DNA of 64,000 nucleotides from contig NZ_CP043420.1 of the NCBI RefSeq assembly GCF_008247605.1, forward strand, positions 62,001-126,000, read 5' to 3'. The notes under the pieces are model-generated. The model saw only the letters and a program-made list of their open reading frames with translations. It was not told the origin of the DNA and did not search any database. This DNA is from Kushneria phosphatilytica. Its GTDB lineage: Bacteria; Pseudomonadota; Gammaproteobacteria; Pseudomonadales; Halomonadaceae. Positions 47,849 through 56,505 of this stretch are shown here, one piece after another (the first letter of the stretch is position 1; every line of letters starts with the position of its first letter). A program made the position numbers and the translations under genes.

Positions 47849-48922
47849 TCAACGGTCTCCGACGTGAAGCGGCCAGGCGATGACGGCATTGTAGAGACAG
47901 CCATGATCGTTCCATGGCACCTGATCGGGCTGCACATTACCGGCCTCGTCGATGGCGCGCACGCGTAGCTTATGCTCGCCGGGTGCCAGCTCGGTGCTCA
48001 CCGACCAGCGTACCCAGGCAGCGGGCAGGTTGGGCGTCTCCAGCCGGGCTGGTTGCCACTCGCCGTCATCGAGGCGATATTCGACCCGATTGACTCGCCC
48101 CTCACCGGAGAAGGCTCGGCCGCGTATCACCTGGCGGCCGGGGCTGAGTTCAGCCGGCCAGTCGAGTTCGGGCATGCTCATCACCGGCATCATCGTAATG
48201 GGGATGCCATCGGCCTCGCCTTCGGCAGGGTAGTCCGGACCGGCGAGGGTGTAATCCCGGGTGTTCCAGTACGTATTCTGTTCATGGGTCGCCACGCTGA
48301 TGCGTCCCAGCCACTTGATGCTGGCTGCGCCCAGCCAGCCGGAGACCACCAGTCGGGCAGGAGCGCCGTGGTCGAGCGGCAGCGGTTCGCCGTTCATCGC
48401 CAATGCGATCAGGGTGTCATCGGCCAGCGCCTTGTCCAGCGGGAGCGGCCGGGCGAAGCGCCCCTCGTCGAGCCCTTCCGGCAGTACGCTGATGGCCTCT
48501 GCCCGCACGCCGGCCTGCTCGAGTACCTCGCGCAGACGTACGCCGCTCCATTCCGCGACACCGATCGCGCCGCTGCGCCACTGGGCGCCTTCGGCCGGCT
48601 CCCCGAAGTCATGTGCGAAAAAGGCCCGGGCGTTGCCGGCGCACTCGATGGCGCGGATTACCGACACCTGCGGCAGCGCCTGCAGGGCCGCCAGATCAAG
48701 CGTCACCGAGCGCTTGAGTCCATCGCCCTCGAGTTGCAGCGTCCATGTCTGAAGGTCGATCTCGGGTGTGGCGGTATGGTTGCGGATATAGAACAGGGCA
48801 GTAGGCGTCAGATAGCCCGCCAGCTGCGATAAACGGGTTTCGGCATTGGACTCGCCGCCCTGTGGTGGCTGGGTGAAATATCGTGTGGACAGCGACTTGT
48901 AAATGGCGGGACGTTGCGACAT
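47849..48922 (-). CDS. sulfite oxidase-fold molybdopterin enzyme
   Basis: A 357-residue enzyme of the sulfite oxidase family without heme domain. The Mo-cofactor domain (about 40-240) has the molybdenum ligand Cys94 in RAIECAGNARAFF; SGWLGAASIKWLGRI is the conserved Moco-binding stretch. The C-terminal Ig-like dimerisation domain spans about 245-357. No Tat or Sec signal is visible, unlike SorA/SorT or MsrP, so it should be cytoplasmic. The start at 48922 has CAGGAG about 9 nt upstream; the open frame beyond it is Arg-rich and unsupported. The cognate electron acceptor is unknown. It is encoded between a TDT exporter gene and a LysR gene. Confidence 0.87.
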   Translation of the reverse strand: MSQRPAIYKSLSTRYFTQPPQGGESNAETRLSQLAGYLTPTALFYIRNHTATPEIDLQTWTLQLEGDGLKRSVTLDLAALQALPQVSVIRAIECAGNARAFFAHDFGEPAEGAQWRSGAIGVAEWSGVRLREVLEQAGVRAEAISVLPEGLDEGRFARPLPLDKALADDTLIALAMNGEPLPLDHGAPARLVVSGWLGAASIKWLGRISVATHEQNTYWNTRDYTLAGPDYPAEGEADGIPITMMPVMSMPELDWPAELSPGRQVIRGRAFSGEGRVNRVEYRLDDGEWQPARLETPNLPAAWVRWSVSTELAPGEHKLRVRAIDEAGNVQPDQVPWNDHGCLYNAVIAWPLHVGDR

Positions 48923-49071
48923 GCCGGTCGGCTCCTGTTGTCCTCGGGAAGGCTTGCGAGGCTCACCCTGAGCAGTGTAGTGCCGTAATCGCGATGATGC
49001 GTCTGTGCGGACCCACCACCGCGCCCTGTTGCGCTCTGGCACTTGCATGCTTCGGCGGCAGCAGGATGACA

Positions 49072-50052
49072 TCAGCCCGGATGGCCGGAGAGATCGACCA
49101 TTGCAAGACGTTGTCCGTAGTAGGTGGCATAGCGCAGTACGACATAACCCACGACAGCCGTGGCCACAGTGATTTCAATATCGGCCAGGGTCTGCACCTG
49201 CGTGACCAGCGAGGCTGGTACCCCCTGGCTTGCCAGCCATTCGGCGGTCTTCGACATCGCCGTGGCGCCGATCACCATCGGGAAGGTGAAGGCGGCATAA
49301 CCCGGACTGTACGGCAGGCGCAGCAGCCGGAAGAAGGCGAGATAGATCACAACGGTCATCAGCAGCGCGATGCCCCCCAGCAGGGCCACCAGCAGGGGGG
49401 ATGGCTCGGCAGAGACGGTCAGATAGCCGGCCAGACTGAGACTCGCCGGGGCGGCCATGATGGCGATGGTGGGCTTGGCGGCATCCGGGATTTCGGCGGC
49501 AAAGATCAACCGATGCACCATCACGGGCAGCAGCAGAGCGTACATGATCATGCCGAACCACAGCAGACCCAGGGCGAGCGGCTGCAGCGCTGGCACGCCG
49601 GGAAAGGCGACATCGGCAACGATGATCCCGACCGGGGGTACGAACCAGCCCGGCACCATATGGTGCAGTTCGAACTCGCGCAGGCGATGAATGACGAAGG
49701 CACACAGAAAAATCAGGTGCAGCCCCACCGCCAATAGCCAGAGCGCCGTACCGAGGGTGGGTTCCCAGTGACCGAAGGCTTTCGAAACCACCATGAGGGC
49801 CATGGCGAAGGTGGGCACCACACTGCCGACCACCGGGTGAGCCAGGTCCTGGCGCAGTGACTGCGGATGGCGGATGAAGCGGATGGCCAGGATCAGTAGC
49901 AGTACTGCGCCGATGGCAGCCCCGGCTTGCTGGGCAACACCCTCCAGGTCAGCAAAGCTCTCCCAGCTCCACCCGAGACTGGCGATGCCCAGGGCCAGTC
50001 CGGCCATGGGGGTCGGGGCACCACGGATGGCGTCTTCAAGTCGAAGGGACAT
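49072..50052 (-). CDS. TDT/SLAC1-family anion transporter (possible sulfite exporter)
   Basis: A 326-residue membrane protein with ten predicted segments and the tellurite-resistance/dicarboxylate transporter (TehA/Mae1/Ssu1) pattern, including PTPMAGLALGIASLGW at the N-terminus and the YSPGYAAFTFPMVIGATAMSK segment near the end. TDT members include Ssu1, the fungal sulfite exporter, and SLAC1 anion channels. The next two genes on the strand are a sulfite-oxidase-fold enzyme and a LysR regulator, which supports sulfite efflux. ATG 50052 has AGGAG 7 nt upstream. Confidence 0.85.
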   Translation of the reverse strand: MSLRLEDAIRGAPTPMAGLALGIASLGWSWESFADLEGVAQQAGAAIGAVLLLILAIRFIRHPQSLRQDLAHPVVGSVVPTFAMALMVVSKAFGHWEPTLGTALWLLAVGLHLIFLCAFVIHRLREFELHHMVPGWFVPPVGIIVADVAFPGVPALQPLALGLLWFGMIMYALLLPVMVHRLIFAAEIPDAAKPTIAIMAAPASLSLAGYLTVSAEPSPLLVALLGGIALLMTVVIYLAFFRLLRLPYSPGYAAFTFPMVIGATAMSKTAEWLASQGVPASLVTQVQTLADIEITVATAVVGYVVLRYATYYGQRLAMVDLSGHPG

Positions 50053-50107
50053 GGCAAACTCCTGCTGACTGATCAAGGATCGCCATGTTAGGTCGCCAGC
50101 TGCGGTA

Positions 50108-50151
50108 ATTATATTGGAACGTTTTTTACTGCCCGTTCACTGAAATCGAAC
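50108..50151 (-). promoter_or_regulatory. promoter and LysR-type box of the sulfite module
   Basis: On the minus strand TATAAT (50113-50108) is a perfect -10 box, about 50 bp before the transporter start. Upstream lies the palindrome GTTCGATTTCAGTGAAC (50151-50135), which contains T-N11-A inside TTC-N9-GAA and spans roughly -50 to -34. A poor -35 region fits activation by the LysR protein encoded at the end of the operon. Confidence 0.6.
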
Positions 50152-50179
50152 ATCAGTGGGACCATATCGGACACTTGTG

Positions 50180-50204
50180 GCGCGGCGGTGTCAGTCCGCC
50201 GCGC
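50180..50204. terminator. hairpin after the AGCS symporter gene
   Basis: A perfect 9-bp stem GCGCGGCGG/CCGCCGCGC with a 7-nt loop lies 10 bp beyond the symporter stop on the minus strand. There is no T-run. Confidence 0.55.
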
Positions 50205-50213
50205 GCCTGGGGG

Positions 50214-51584
50214 TCAGTCTCGGCCGCCGGAGGTGTTCGAGCTTTCGAGCCCGGCGAAGTGATCGCGTGTCAGCTTGAAGATCAGCGGTGATAGCAGCGC
50301 CAGAGCGATCAGGTTGGGAATGGCCATCAGCGCATTGAAGGTGTCTGCCAATAGCCAGATGAAGTCCAGGTGCGCCATGGCGCCTATCGGAATCATCAGT
50401 ACGAAGGCGATGCGATAGAAATGCGCCGCCCGGGTCCCGAAGAGATACTGAAAGCAGCGTTCGCCATAGTAGGACCAGCCGAGAATGGTGGTAAAGGCGA
50501 AGATCGCCAGTGCGGCGGCCACGATATAGTCGCCCGGTCCGGGCAGCGCGGTGCGAAAGGCCAGTGAGGTCAGTGCCGCACCGGATTCACCCTCGAGCCA
50601 CTGGCCGGAAGTGATGATGGCCAGTGCCGTGATCGAGCAGACCACAATGGTATCAATGAAGGTGCCCAGCATGGCGATCATGCCCTGACGTACCGGGCTG
50701 TTGGTCTGCGCTGCAGCATGAGCGATGGGCGCGCTGCCCAGGCCGGCCTCGTTGGAGAACACGCCGCGGGCGACACCGAAGCGAATGGCGGCTGCCACTG
50801 CCGCGCCGGCAAAGCCGCCAGCCGCCGAGACGGGGGTAAAGGCGTGCGTGAAAATCAGGCCGAACGCATCGGGGATGGCCGCAATATTGATGATCAGCAC
50901 GACCAGTCCGCCCAGCAGGTAGGCAATGGCCATCAGCGGTACCAGGCGGCCGGCGACACTGGAAATACGCTTGATGCCACCAATGATGACAGCGCCTGCC
51001 AGCACCATGATGACCAGACCGGTCAGCCAGGCGGGTATGGCAAAGGACGTCGACAGTGCATCGGCCACCGAGTTGGCCTGCACGGTATTGCCGATACCGA
51101 AGGAGGCCAGGGTGCCGAACAGCGCAAAGAGCACGCCCAGCCAGGCGAAGCGTTTACCCAGCCCATTGCGGATGTAATACATCGGCCCGCCGACGAAGTT
51201 GCCTTCGCTGTCGCGTTCGCGAAAACGTACGGCACAGACCGCCTCGGCATATTTGGTGGCCATGCCGACCAGCGCCGTAATCCACATCCAGAACACGGCC
51301 CCTGGTCCGCCCAGTGCGATGGCAGTGGCGACCCCCGCGATATTGCCGGTACCGATGGTGGCTGAAAGCGAGGTCATCAACGCATTGAACGAGGAGATTT
51401 CACCGCTTTCGCGATCGCCGCTGCGCCCCTGCCAGAGCAGCGCAAAGGCGCGGCCGATATTACGAATCGGCATGGCCTTCAGACCGATCTGCAGATAAAG
51501 CCCCACACCCAGCAGCAGAATGAGCATCAGCGGGCCCCAGACCACGCCATTGATGCTCTTGACAAGACTTGTTACGACTTCCAT
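50214..51584 (-). CDS. sodium:alanine symporter family (AGCS) protein, copy 1
   Basis: A 456-residue AGCS-family symporter that imports alanine or glycine with Na+. It has the family signatures GTGNIAGVATAIALGGPGAVFWMW and FSNEAGLGSAPIAHAAA. It is more divergent than, and in a different gene neighbourhood from, the two plus-strand AGCS genes further right. About ten membrane segments are expected. GGAGCAGGG precedes the ATG. No companion gene hints at its exact substrate. Confidence 0.93.
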   Translation of the reverse strand: MEVVTSLVKSINGVVWGPLMLILLLGVGLYLQIGLKAMPIRNIGRAFALLWQGRSGDRESGEISSFNALMTSLSATIGTGNIAGVATAIALGGPGAVFWMWITALVGMATKYAEAVCAVRFRERDSEGNFVGGPMYYIRNGLGKRFAWLGVLFALFGTLASFGIGNTVQANSVADALSTSFAIPAWLTGLVIMVLAGAVIIGGIKRISSVAGRLVPLMAIAYLLGGLVVLIINIAAIPDAFGLIFTHAFTPVSAAGGFAGAAVAAAIRFGVARGVFSNEAGLGSAPIAHAAAQTNSPVRQGMIAMLGTFIDTIVVCSITALAIITSGQWLEGESGAALTSLAFRTALPGPGDYIVAAALAIFAFTTILGWSYYGERCFQYLFGTRAAHFYRIAFVLMIPIGAMAHLDFIWLLADTFNALMAIPNLIALALLSPLIFKLTRDHFAGLESSNTSGGRD

Positions 51585-51721
51585 GCCCTGCTCCGATATT
51601 GTTGATCGTTTATGAAGTCACGCGGCACTTTCTTCCGACGCCTGTCGGCAATGTACCGCCTGTGACGACAGGTGTCATGGCAGTGTTCGGTTGCCGGGTC
51701 GGACACGGGATCATGTCGGGC

Positions 51722-52825
51722 TCAGAGCGCTGCTTCCAGCGCCGCCAGCCGACCGGGCTCCAGCGCATCCTCGACGGTACTGATGCGCAGCACGTGGCCC
51801 AGTGCGGGGTGGGGCGGACGATGAACAATCACTCCTTCGGTGAGCAGGGCGCGATGCACTTCGGCGGCCTGGTCACTGTCTGCCATGACCACGGCGATGA
51901 AATTGGTCGTACTGGGCACAACCTGAGCCCCCAGGCGGCGCAGATGATCGGAGAGTCGCTCGCGTCGCTCGGTCACATCGCGGATATGTTCGTTGACTTC
52001 CTCTTCGTGCTCGAGCAGTACCGTGGCCGCTTCCAGCGCTACCGAAGAGACGGCATAGTGAATACGCACCTTGTGCATGTCGCTGATCAATGCTGGCGAA
52101 GCCAGGGCGTAGCCTATGCGCAACCCCGCCAGTCCGTGGGCCTTGGAAAAGGTTCGCAGCCGAACGCGGCGCGGGCGCACCCGATTGTCACGACACGCGT
52201 CCGCAAGAAAGTCGTGATAGGCCTCATCGAGCAGCAGGGTGCAGCCATCGGGCAGGGCGTCCTCGAGCGCATCGAGAGTGTCGGCATCATGCCAGTGGCC
52301 ACTCGGATTATCGGGATTGGCCAGATAGACCAGTTGAGCATTGTGCTGGCGGGCGGCTTCGGCCAGGGCGCCGGGGTCAGGGGCCAATACGGGCGCATGT
52401 CCTTCCGTGGCGGGCCCGCCGAGATAGGGCACTTCGACCAGCTGGCAGCCCTGGCCCTCGGCGAAGTAGCCGAAGGTGGGATAGGTGCCGGCGCTGGTAA
52501 CCACCGTGGCGCCCGGATCACAGAGTGTACGCAGCGCCAGGGCGATCAGGCTGTCGGCGCCGGCATCGATGATCATTGCCTCCATGGGAATGCCGAGACG
52601 GTCCTGCAGGCGACTGCGCAGGTCGAAGGCTTCGGCATCCCCATAGGCCCGGGCCAGATGCGCGACGCCTTCTCCCAGCGCCTCGCGCAGTGCCCGGTGG
52701 GGCATGTCCAGGCCCTCGTTGGAGCCCAGCTGATGCGGGACCCGACGGCCCAGTCGGCGCTCCAGTGCGCGCAGGCCTGGGAAGGGATTGGCGGGGCCGT
52801 TGCGATCGAGATGGCGAGCGGTCAT
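51722..52825 (-). CDS. PLP-dependent aminotransferase, histidinol-phosphate aminotransferase-like
   Basis: A 367-residue fold-type I aminotransferase of the HisC/CobD-like group. Visible are LGSNEGLDMP (33-42) at the N-terminus, NPDNPSG (170-176), LLDEAY (198-203) with the PLP Asp, the Schiff-base Lys228 in TFSKAHG and Arg236. HisC transfers an amino group between histidinol phosphate and 2-oxoglutarate; members away from his operons often have other substrates. The start is chosen at 52825, which begins shortly before the conserved SNE motif, but has a weak ribosome binding site; longer starts exist up to 52948. It is followed upstream by a lipoprotein gene 28 bp away. Confidence 0.85.
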   Translation of the reverse strand: MTARHLDRNGPANPFPGLRALERRLGRRVPHQLGSNEGLDMPHRALREALGEGVAHLARAYGDAEAFDLRSRLQDRLGIPMEAMIIDAGADSLIALALRTLCDPGATVVTSAGTYPTFGYFAEGQGCQLVEVPYLGGPATEGHAPVLAPDPGALAEAARQHNAQLVYLANPDNPSGHWHDADTLDALEDALPDGCTLLLDEAYHDFLADACRDNRVRPRRVRLRTFSKAHGLAGLRIGYALASPALISDMHKVRIHYAVSSVALEAATVLLEHEEEVNEHIRDVTERRERLSDHLRRLGAQVVPSTTNFIAVVMADSDQAAEVHRALLTEGVIVHRPPHPALGHVLRISTVEDALEPGRLAALEAAL

Positions 52826-52853
52826 GGCAGTCGTGTCCGAAGCTTGCGAAGTG

Positions 52854-53390
52854 TCAGGGTGTGGCGCCATCGGCGCGTGATGCCTTGATGGACGACAGCA
52901 GAGCGTCGGCATCGAAGGCGCCGTCGATATGCTGTTCCCAGCCGGCACTGACCGCTGTTGGTGACGTCAGACTCAGGGTCAGTCGATAGGGATAGAGCGT
53001 GCGGTCGGAGAGATGCAGTGCCGGCGAAGGCGCGGTCAGCCGGGTGCTCAGGATGCGCTGATTATCAGCCAGGCTCGGTGTGCCGTCGGCGGGTTGCCAG
53101 GCCAAGATCTGAGGGCCGTCAGCGTGCGCCAGCAGTGTTCGTATCAGTGTTTCGCGCAGCCGGTCGGCTTCGATCGGCAGGCTGGCATCGACGGTGGGCG
53201 GTGCGACGAGAATGATGCGTCGGTAAGGGGGTACGGCCCAGTCGTCAGCATCGAGTACCTGTCGGGCGGCGGACTGCCCCAGACTGACGACCGGTGAGCG
53301 CGATTCGAGGGGGGCGCTGTTGCCGAACAGGGCACAGCCGGTGAGCCAGCAGGAGAGCAGCAGCAGGGCAAGCCAGCGAATCGGAGTCAT
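52854..53390 (-). CDS. small lipoprotein of unknown function
   Basis: A 178-residue protein with a lipoprotein signal, LTGC with Cys19 as the lipidated residue, so it should be membrane-anchored in the periplasm. The mature part has alternating strands (RRIILVAPPTVD, YPYRLTLSLTSP) and a conserved-looking EADRLRETLIRTL helix, resembling curli-assembly- or DUF-type sugar-specificity lipoproteins only vaguely; no function is assigned. Its ATG overlaps the stop of the hydrolase gene (ATGA), and it lies 28 bp before the aminotransferase gene, so the three form a minus-strand run. Confidence 0.75.
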   Translation of the reverse strand: MTPIRWLALLLLSCWLTGCALFGNSAPLESRSPVVSLGQSAARQVLDADDWAVPPYRRIILVAPPTVDASLPIEADRLRETLIRTLLAHADGPQILAWQPADGTPSLADNQRILSTRLTAPSPALHLSDRTLYPYRLTLSLTSPTAVSAGWEQHIDGAFDADALLSSIKASRADGATP

Positions 53391-54382
53391 GATGGGATCT
53401 CACAACGGACGGAGGCATTTTCATCGTTGCGCTGTGTTTCGAGAAAGTCGAGCAGTGTTGCGAAAAGTGGCTGACGGATCGATTCATGCTCATTGACCAG
53501 ATGGTGACGCGCGAGAGCATCGCGCCAGATGCGGGCATCCGGGAACCGTCTGGTCAGCACTTCAAGATTCCAGGGCCAGTCAACGGTGGCGTCCTGTTCA
53601 CCCTGCAGGATCAGTACCGGTAGCGAACGGGGCGGCAGCATGCAAAAACGAGTCATCCAGCGGCGCATGGCGCGTACCCAGACCATGGGCAGGCGCTCGG
53701 CCTGCAATGGGTCCCGGTGGCGCAGGAAATCAACGAACTCGGGGTCAGTCGAGTTGGGTCGACGATTGCGCGGAATCGAGCGTATGAAGGGGCCGGCGAT
53801 ATCGTGTAGCCAGCGTGCCCGGTTCCATCCTCGCGGCCGTACCAGCGGAGCCAGCAGCACCAGCGCCTGCCAGGGTGACTGGTCGCCACGGGAAAGTGCA
53901 TCGGTGGCCAGGATAGCGCCGCCGGTACTCTGGCCAATACCGATCCAGGGCGCCAGCATCATGCTGCGCTGTTTTAGAGTGTCCGTCAGTGCCTGCAGGC
54001 AGTGCAGGTAGTCGCTGAAATCGTCGATGGCGGCACGCCGGCCACTGGAGAGGCCGTGCCCCGGCAGATCCCAGAGGATTACCTGCCATCCGGCCGAGAG
54101 CAGCGCCTGCAACAGATGGCGATAGAGGCCGATGTGATCGAAGTAGCCATGCACCACGACCACGGTGCCGCATGCCGGCATCGCGGGGCACCAGCGCTGC
54201 ACCCAGAGTCGGTAGCCGGCGCAGTCGACATGACCGACTTCCAGCCCCAGAGCCAGTGGCAGGACTTCATCGAGTCGATAGTGGCGCAGGTAGGACGCCA
54301 GTGCCCCGTCGAGTGGTTCGGCGACAGGCGCCAGATCGCCATGCTCGAGCAGGGAAGCAAAGGGGAATTGATTAGCGGTCAT
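53387..54382 (-). CDS. alpha/beta hydrolase, lysophospholipase-like
   Basis: A 331-residue alpha/beta hydrolase of the PldB/monoacylglycerol lipase group. The oxyanion segment VVVHGYFDH (75-83) is followed by WDLPGHGLSSGRR. The nucleophile is Ser152 in GQSTGG, the acid probably Asp264 in QGEQDATVD, and the base His293 or His294 in ARHHLVNE. No signal peptide is present. Substrates of this group are lysophospholipids or monoglycerides, but this is not decided by the sequence. It is coupled to the lipoprotein gene by an ATGA overlap and lies 39 bp behind the DUF423 gene. Confidence 0.85.
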   Translation of the reverse strand: MTANQFPFASLLEHGDLAPVAEPLDGALASYLRHYRLDEVLPLALGLEVGHVDCAGYRLWVQRWCPAMPACGTVVVVHGYFDHIGLYRHLLQALLSAGWQVILWDLPGHGLSSGRRAAIDDFSDYLHCLQALTDTLKQRSMMLAPWIGIGQSTGGAILATDALSRGDQSPWQALVLLAPLVRPRGWNRARWLHDIAGPFIRSIPRNRRPNSTDPEFVDFLRHRDPLQAERLPMVWVRAMRRWMTRFCMLPPRSLPVLILQGEQDATVDWPWNLEVLTRRFPDARIWRDALARHHLVNEHESIRQPLFATLLDFLETQRNDENASVRCEIPS

Positions 54383-54421
54383 GATCGGCCATGCTAGCGC
54401 TGCACCGGGACCAGCGCCAGT

Positions 54422-54802
54422 TCAACCATGACGCGCACGAAAACCGGCGATAGCTACCACCAGCCAGCCCAGCATCAGCGCCAGGCCGCCCAGCGGCGTG
54501 ATCGGCCCCAGCCAACCCGGCGCTCCAAGCGAAAGCGCATAAAGTGAACCGGAGAACAGCAGCACGCCGATTCCCCACAGGCACAGCGCCAGCCGTTGCC
54601 CCCGCAGGGGGTGTTGAACGCGCCAGATCAGCACTGCCATGGCGGCCAGGGTATGCCAGGCCTGATAGCGTACACCGGTATGAAAGGCGTTCAGTGCCGT
54701 GGCGTTCAACCGATCGGCGAGACCATGGGCGCCGAGTGCGCCCAGAATCACGGTCAGCAGACCCGAGACTCCGACCAGTGCCCAGGCGTGACGTTGGCTC
54801 AT
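54422..54802 (-). CDS. DUF423 family small membrane protein
   Basis: A 126-residue inner-membrane protein with four hydrophobic segments and the DUF423 pattern GALGAHGL near residue 22, RYQAWHTLAAM, and FSGSLYALSL-x6-LGPITPLGG. The biochemical role of the family (YgdD) is not known. Start at 54802 is preceded by GGGAG about 12 nt upstream; the longer open frame has no family match. It heads the minus-strand run DUF423-hydrolase-lipoprotein-aminotransferase and is divergent from the AGCS pair. Confidence 0.9.
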   Translation of the reverse strand: MSQRHAWALVGVSGLLTVILGALGAHGLADRLNATALNAFHTGVRYQAWHTLAAMAVLIWRVQHPLRGQRLALCLWGIGVLLFSGSLYALSLGAPGWLGPITPLGGLALMLGWLVVAIAGFRARHG

Positions 54803-54976
54803 GATGATGTACACTCCCTGCCCGGCAGCATGCCCGGTCGGCTTTGTACCGGGTACTGCATACTGAAGATTCACGACACTAGCAGGTTTCAAACACTCTA
54901 GTGCCGCCGTCCTACAACAAATGACAGGGTTCTGCTCCCGTTACCGGGCAAGGGTCGAACCCGCCGGAGTGCTGCA

Positions 54977-56455
54977 ATGGAATGGCTTACCGCACTTGAA
55001 TCGGCCATCAACGCCGTTACCGATCCGATCAGCAATTTTATCTGGTCTTTCATTCTGGTCTACCTGCTGCTGGGCGTGGGGCTGCTGTTTACCGTGATGA
55101 CACGCTTCATGCAGTTCCGACTTCTCGGACACATGGCGCGTATCACCTTTACCAGCCGCGGTAGTGGCGATGGGATCAGCGCCTTTCAGGCGTTTGCGAC
55201 CTCGCTGGCCGGACGAGTTGGCACCGGTAACCTGGCCGGAGTGGCACTGGCGCTGTGGGTCGGTGGCCCCGGCGCCATCTTCTGGATGTGGATCACGGCG
55301 CTGGTAGGGCTGGCAACGGCCTTTGTCGAATCCACTCTGGCGCAGGTCTACAAATCCCGTCACGAGGATGGCGCGTTTCGCGGGGGGCCGGCCTATTACA
55401 TCGAGCGTGCACTTGGACAGCGCTGGCTGGGCTGTGTCTTTGCCGTCTTTCTGATCATCGCCTTCGGGCTGGCTTTCTGCGGCGCCCAGGCCAATACCAT
55501 TGCACGGGCCATGGATGGTGCCTTCAGCGTGCCGACCTGGCTGACCGGCCTCATTCTGGTCGCCCTGACGGCGTTGATCATCTATGGCGGCATCCGTTCG
55601 GTCGCACGTGCCGCCGAGCGCATCGTGCCCTTCATGGCGGTGGCCTATCTGCTGGTGGCGCTCTATATCCTCGTGGTCAACATTGGTGAGGTCCCGGCAC
55701 TGCTGGCCCTGATCTTCAAGAGTGCTTTCGGCTTCGGCCCTGCGGCGGGTGGTGCGGCCGGTTTCGCCATCAAGACGGCGATGGAAAATGGCGTCAAGCG
55801 CGGTCTGTTCTCCAACGAGGCGGGCATGGGGTCGGCACCCAATGTGGCGGCGGCCGCTTCGGTTCGCCATCCGGCCGCCCAGGGGCTGGTACAGTCCTTC
55901 GGTGTGGTCTGCGATACTCTGATCATCTGTACCTGCACGGCGATCGTCATCCTGCTTTCCGGGGTCTATCAGACGCTTGTCAGCGGCTCCCCCGGCGCCG
56001 AGATTCAGGGCATTCAGCTTACCCAGGATGCCATGACCGATCACCTTGGTACCTTCGGCACCTGGTTTATCGCTGTAGCGATCTGTCTGTTCGCCTTTAC
56101 CTCGATTCTGGCGGATTACGCCTACTCTTCGATCAATATCGAATATCTCTTTCCCCGGCATGCCGGGATGGCCGATCAGTTGCTGAGGGTTGTGGTGCTG
56201 GCCATGGTCATGATCGGTTCCGTGGCATCGCTGGGATTCATCTGGCACTTTGCCGATCTGGCCATGGGCATGATGGCAACGGTCAACCTGCTCGCCATTG
56301 CGCTGCTGGCACCGATTGCCCTGAAGGTCCTGCGCGACTACGAGCAGCAGCGTCGCCAGGGGGTACGTGAACCGGTCTTCACACCGACTATCCTGACCCG
56401 CCCCGAACAGGTGGATCGCGAGGTCTGGCCGAGCAAAGAAGAGCGTAGCCAATAG
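54977..56455 (+). CDS. sodium:alanine symporter family (AGCS) protein, copy 2
   Basis: A 492-residue AGCS-family symporter. Signatures GTGNLAGVALALWVGGPGAIFWMW and FSNEAGMGSAPNVAAAASV are intact, and about ten membrane segments are expected. It is a tandem duplicate of the following gene, with near-identical segments such as AYLLVALYILVVNIGEVPA, and even the ribosome binding region is shared (GAGTGCTGC before the ATG). Na+-coupled uptake of alanine or glycine is the family role; in a halophile such carriers may exploit a high outside sodium level. Confidence 0.93.
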   Translation: MEWLTALESAINAVTDPISNFIWSFILVYLLLGVGLLFTVMTRFMQFRLLGHMARITFTSRGSGDGISAFQAFATSLAGRVGTGNLAGVALALWVGGPGAIFWMWITALVGLATAFVESTLAQVYKSRHEDGAFRGGPAYYIERALGQRWLGCVFAVFLIIAFGLAFCGAQANTIARAMDGAFSVPTWLTGLILVALTALIIYGGIRSVARAAERIVPFMAVAYLLVALYILVVNIGEVPALLALIFKSAFGFGPAAGGAAGFAIKTAMENGVKRGLFSNEAGMGSAPNVAAAASVRHPAAQGLVQSFGVVCDTLIICTCTAIVILLSGVYQTLVSGSPGAEIQGIQLTQDAMTDHLGTFGTWFIAVAICLFAFTSILADYAYSSINIEYLFPRHAGMADQLLRVVVLAMVMIGSVASLGFIWHFADLAMGMMATVNLLAIALLAPIALKVLRDYEQQRRQGVREPVFTPTILTRPEQVDREVWPSKEERSQ

Positions 56456-56505
56456 CGTTCGCTCCGGGGCCGATACTTTTCAAACGCTGACATCAGAGTG
56501 CTGCC

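Noticed and set aside
54941..56452. 503-codon minus-strand frame opposite the second AGCS gene
   Set aside because: Antisense shadow with Asp/Gln/His/Arg-rich composition, mirrored in the duplicate gene; the sense strand encodes a clear AGCS protein.
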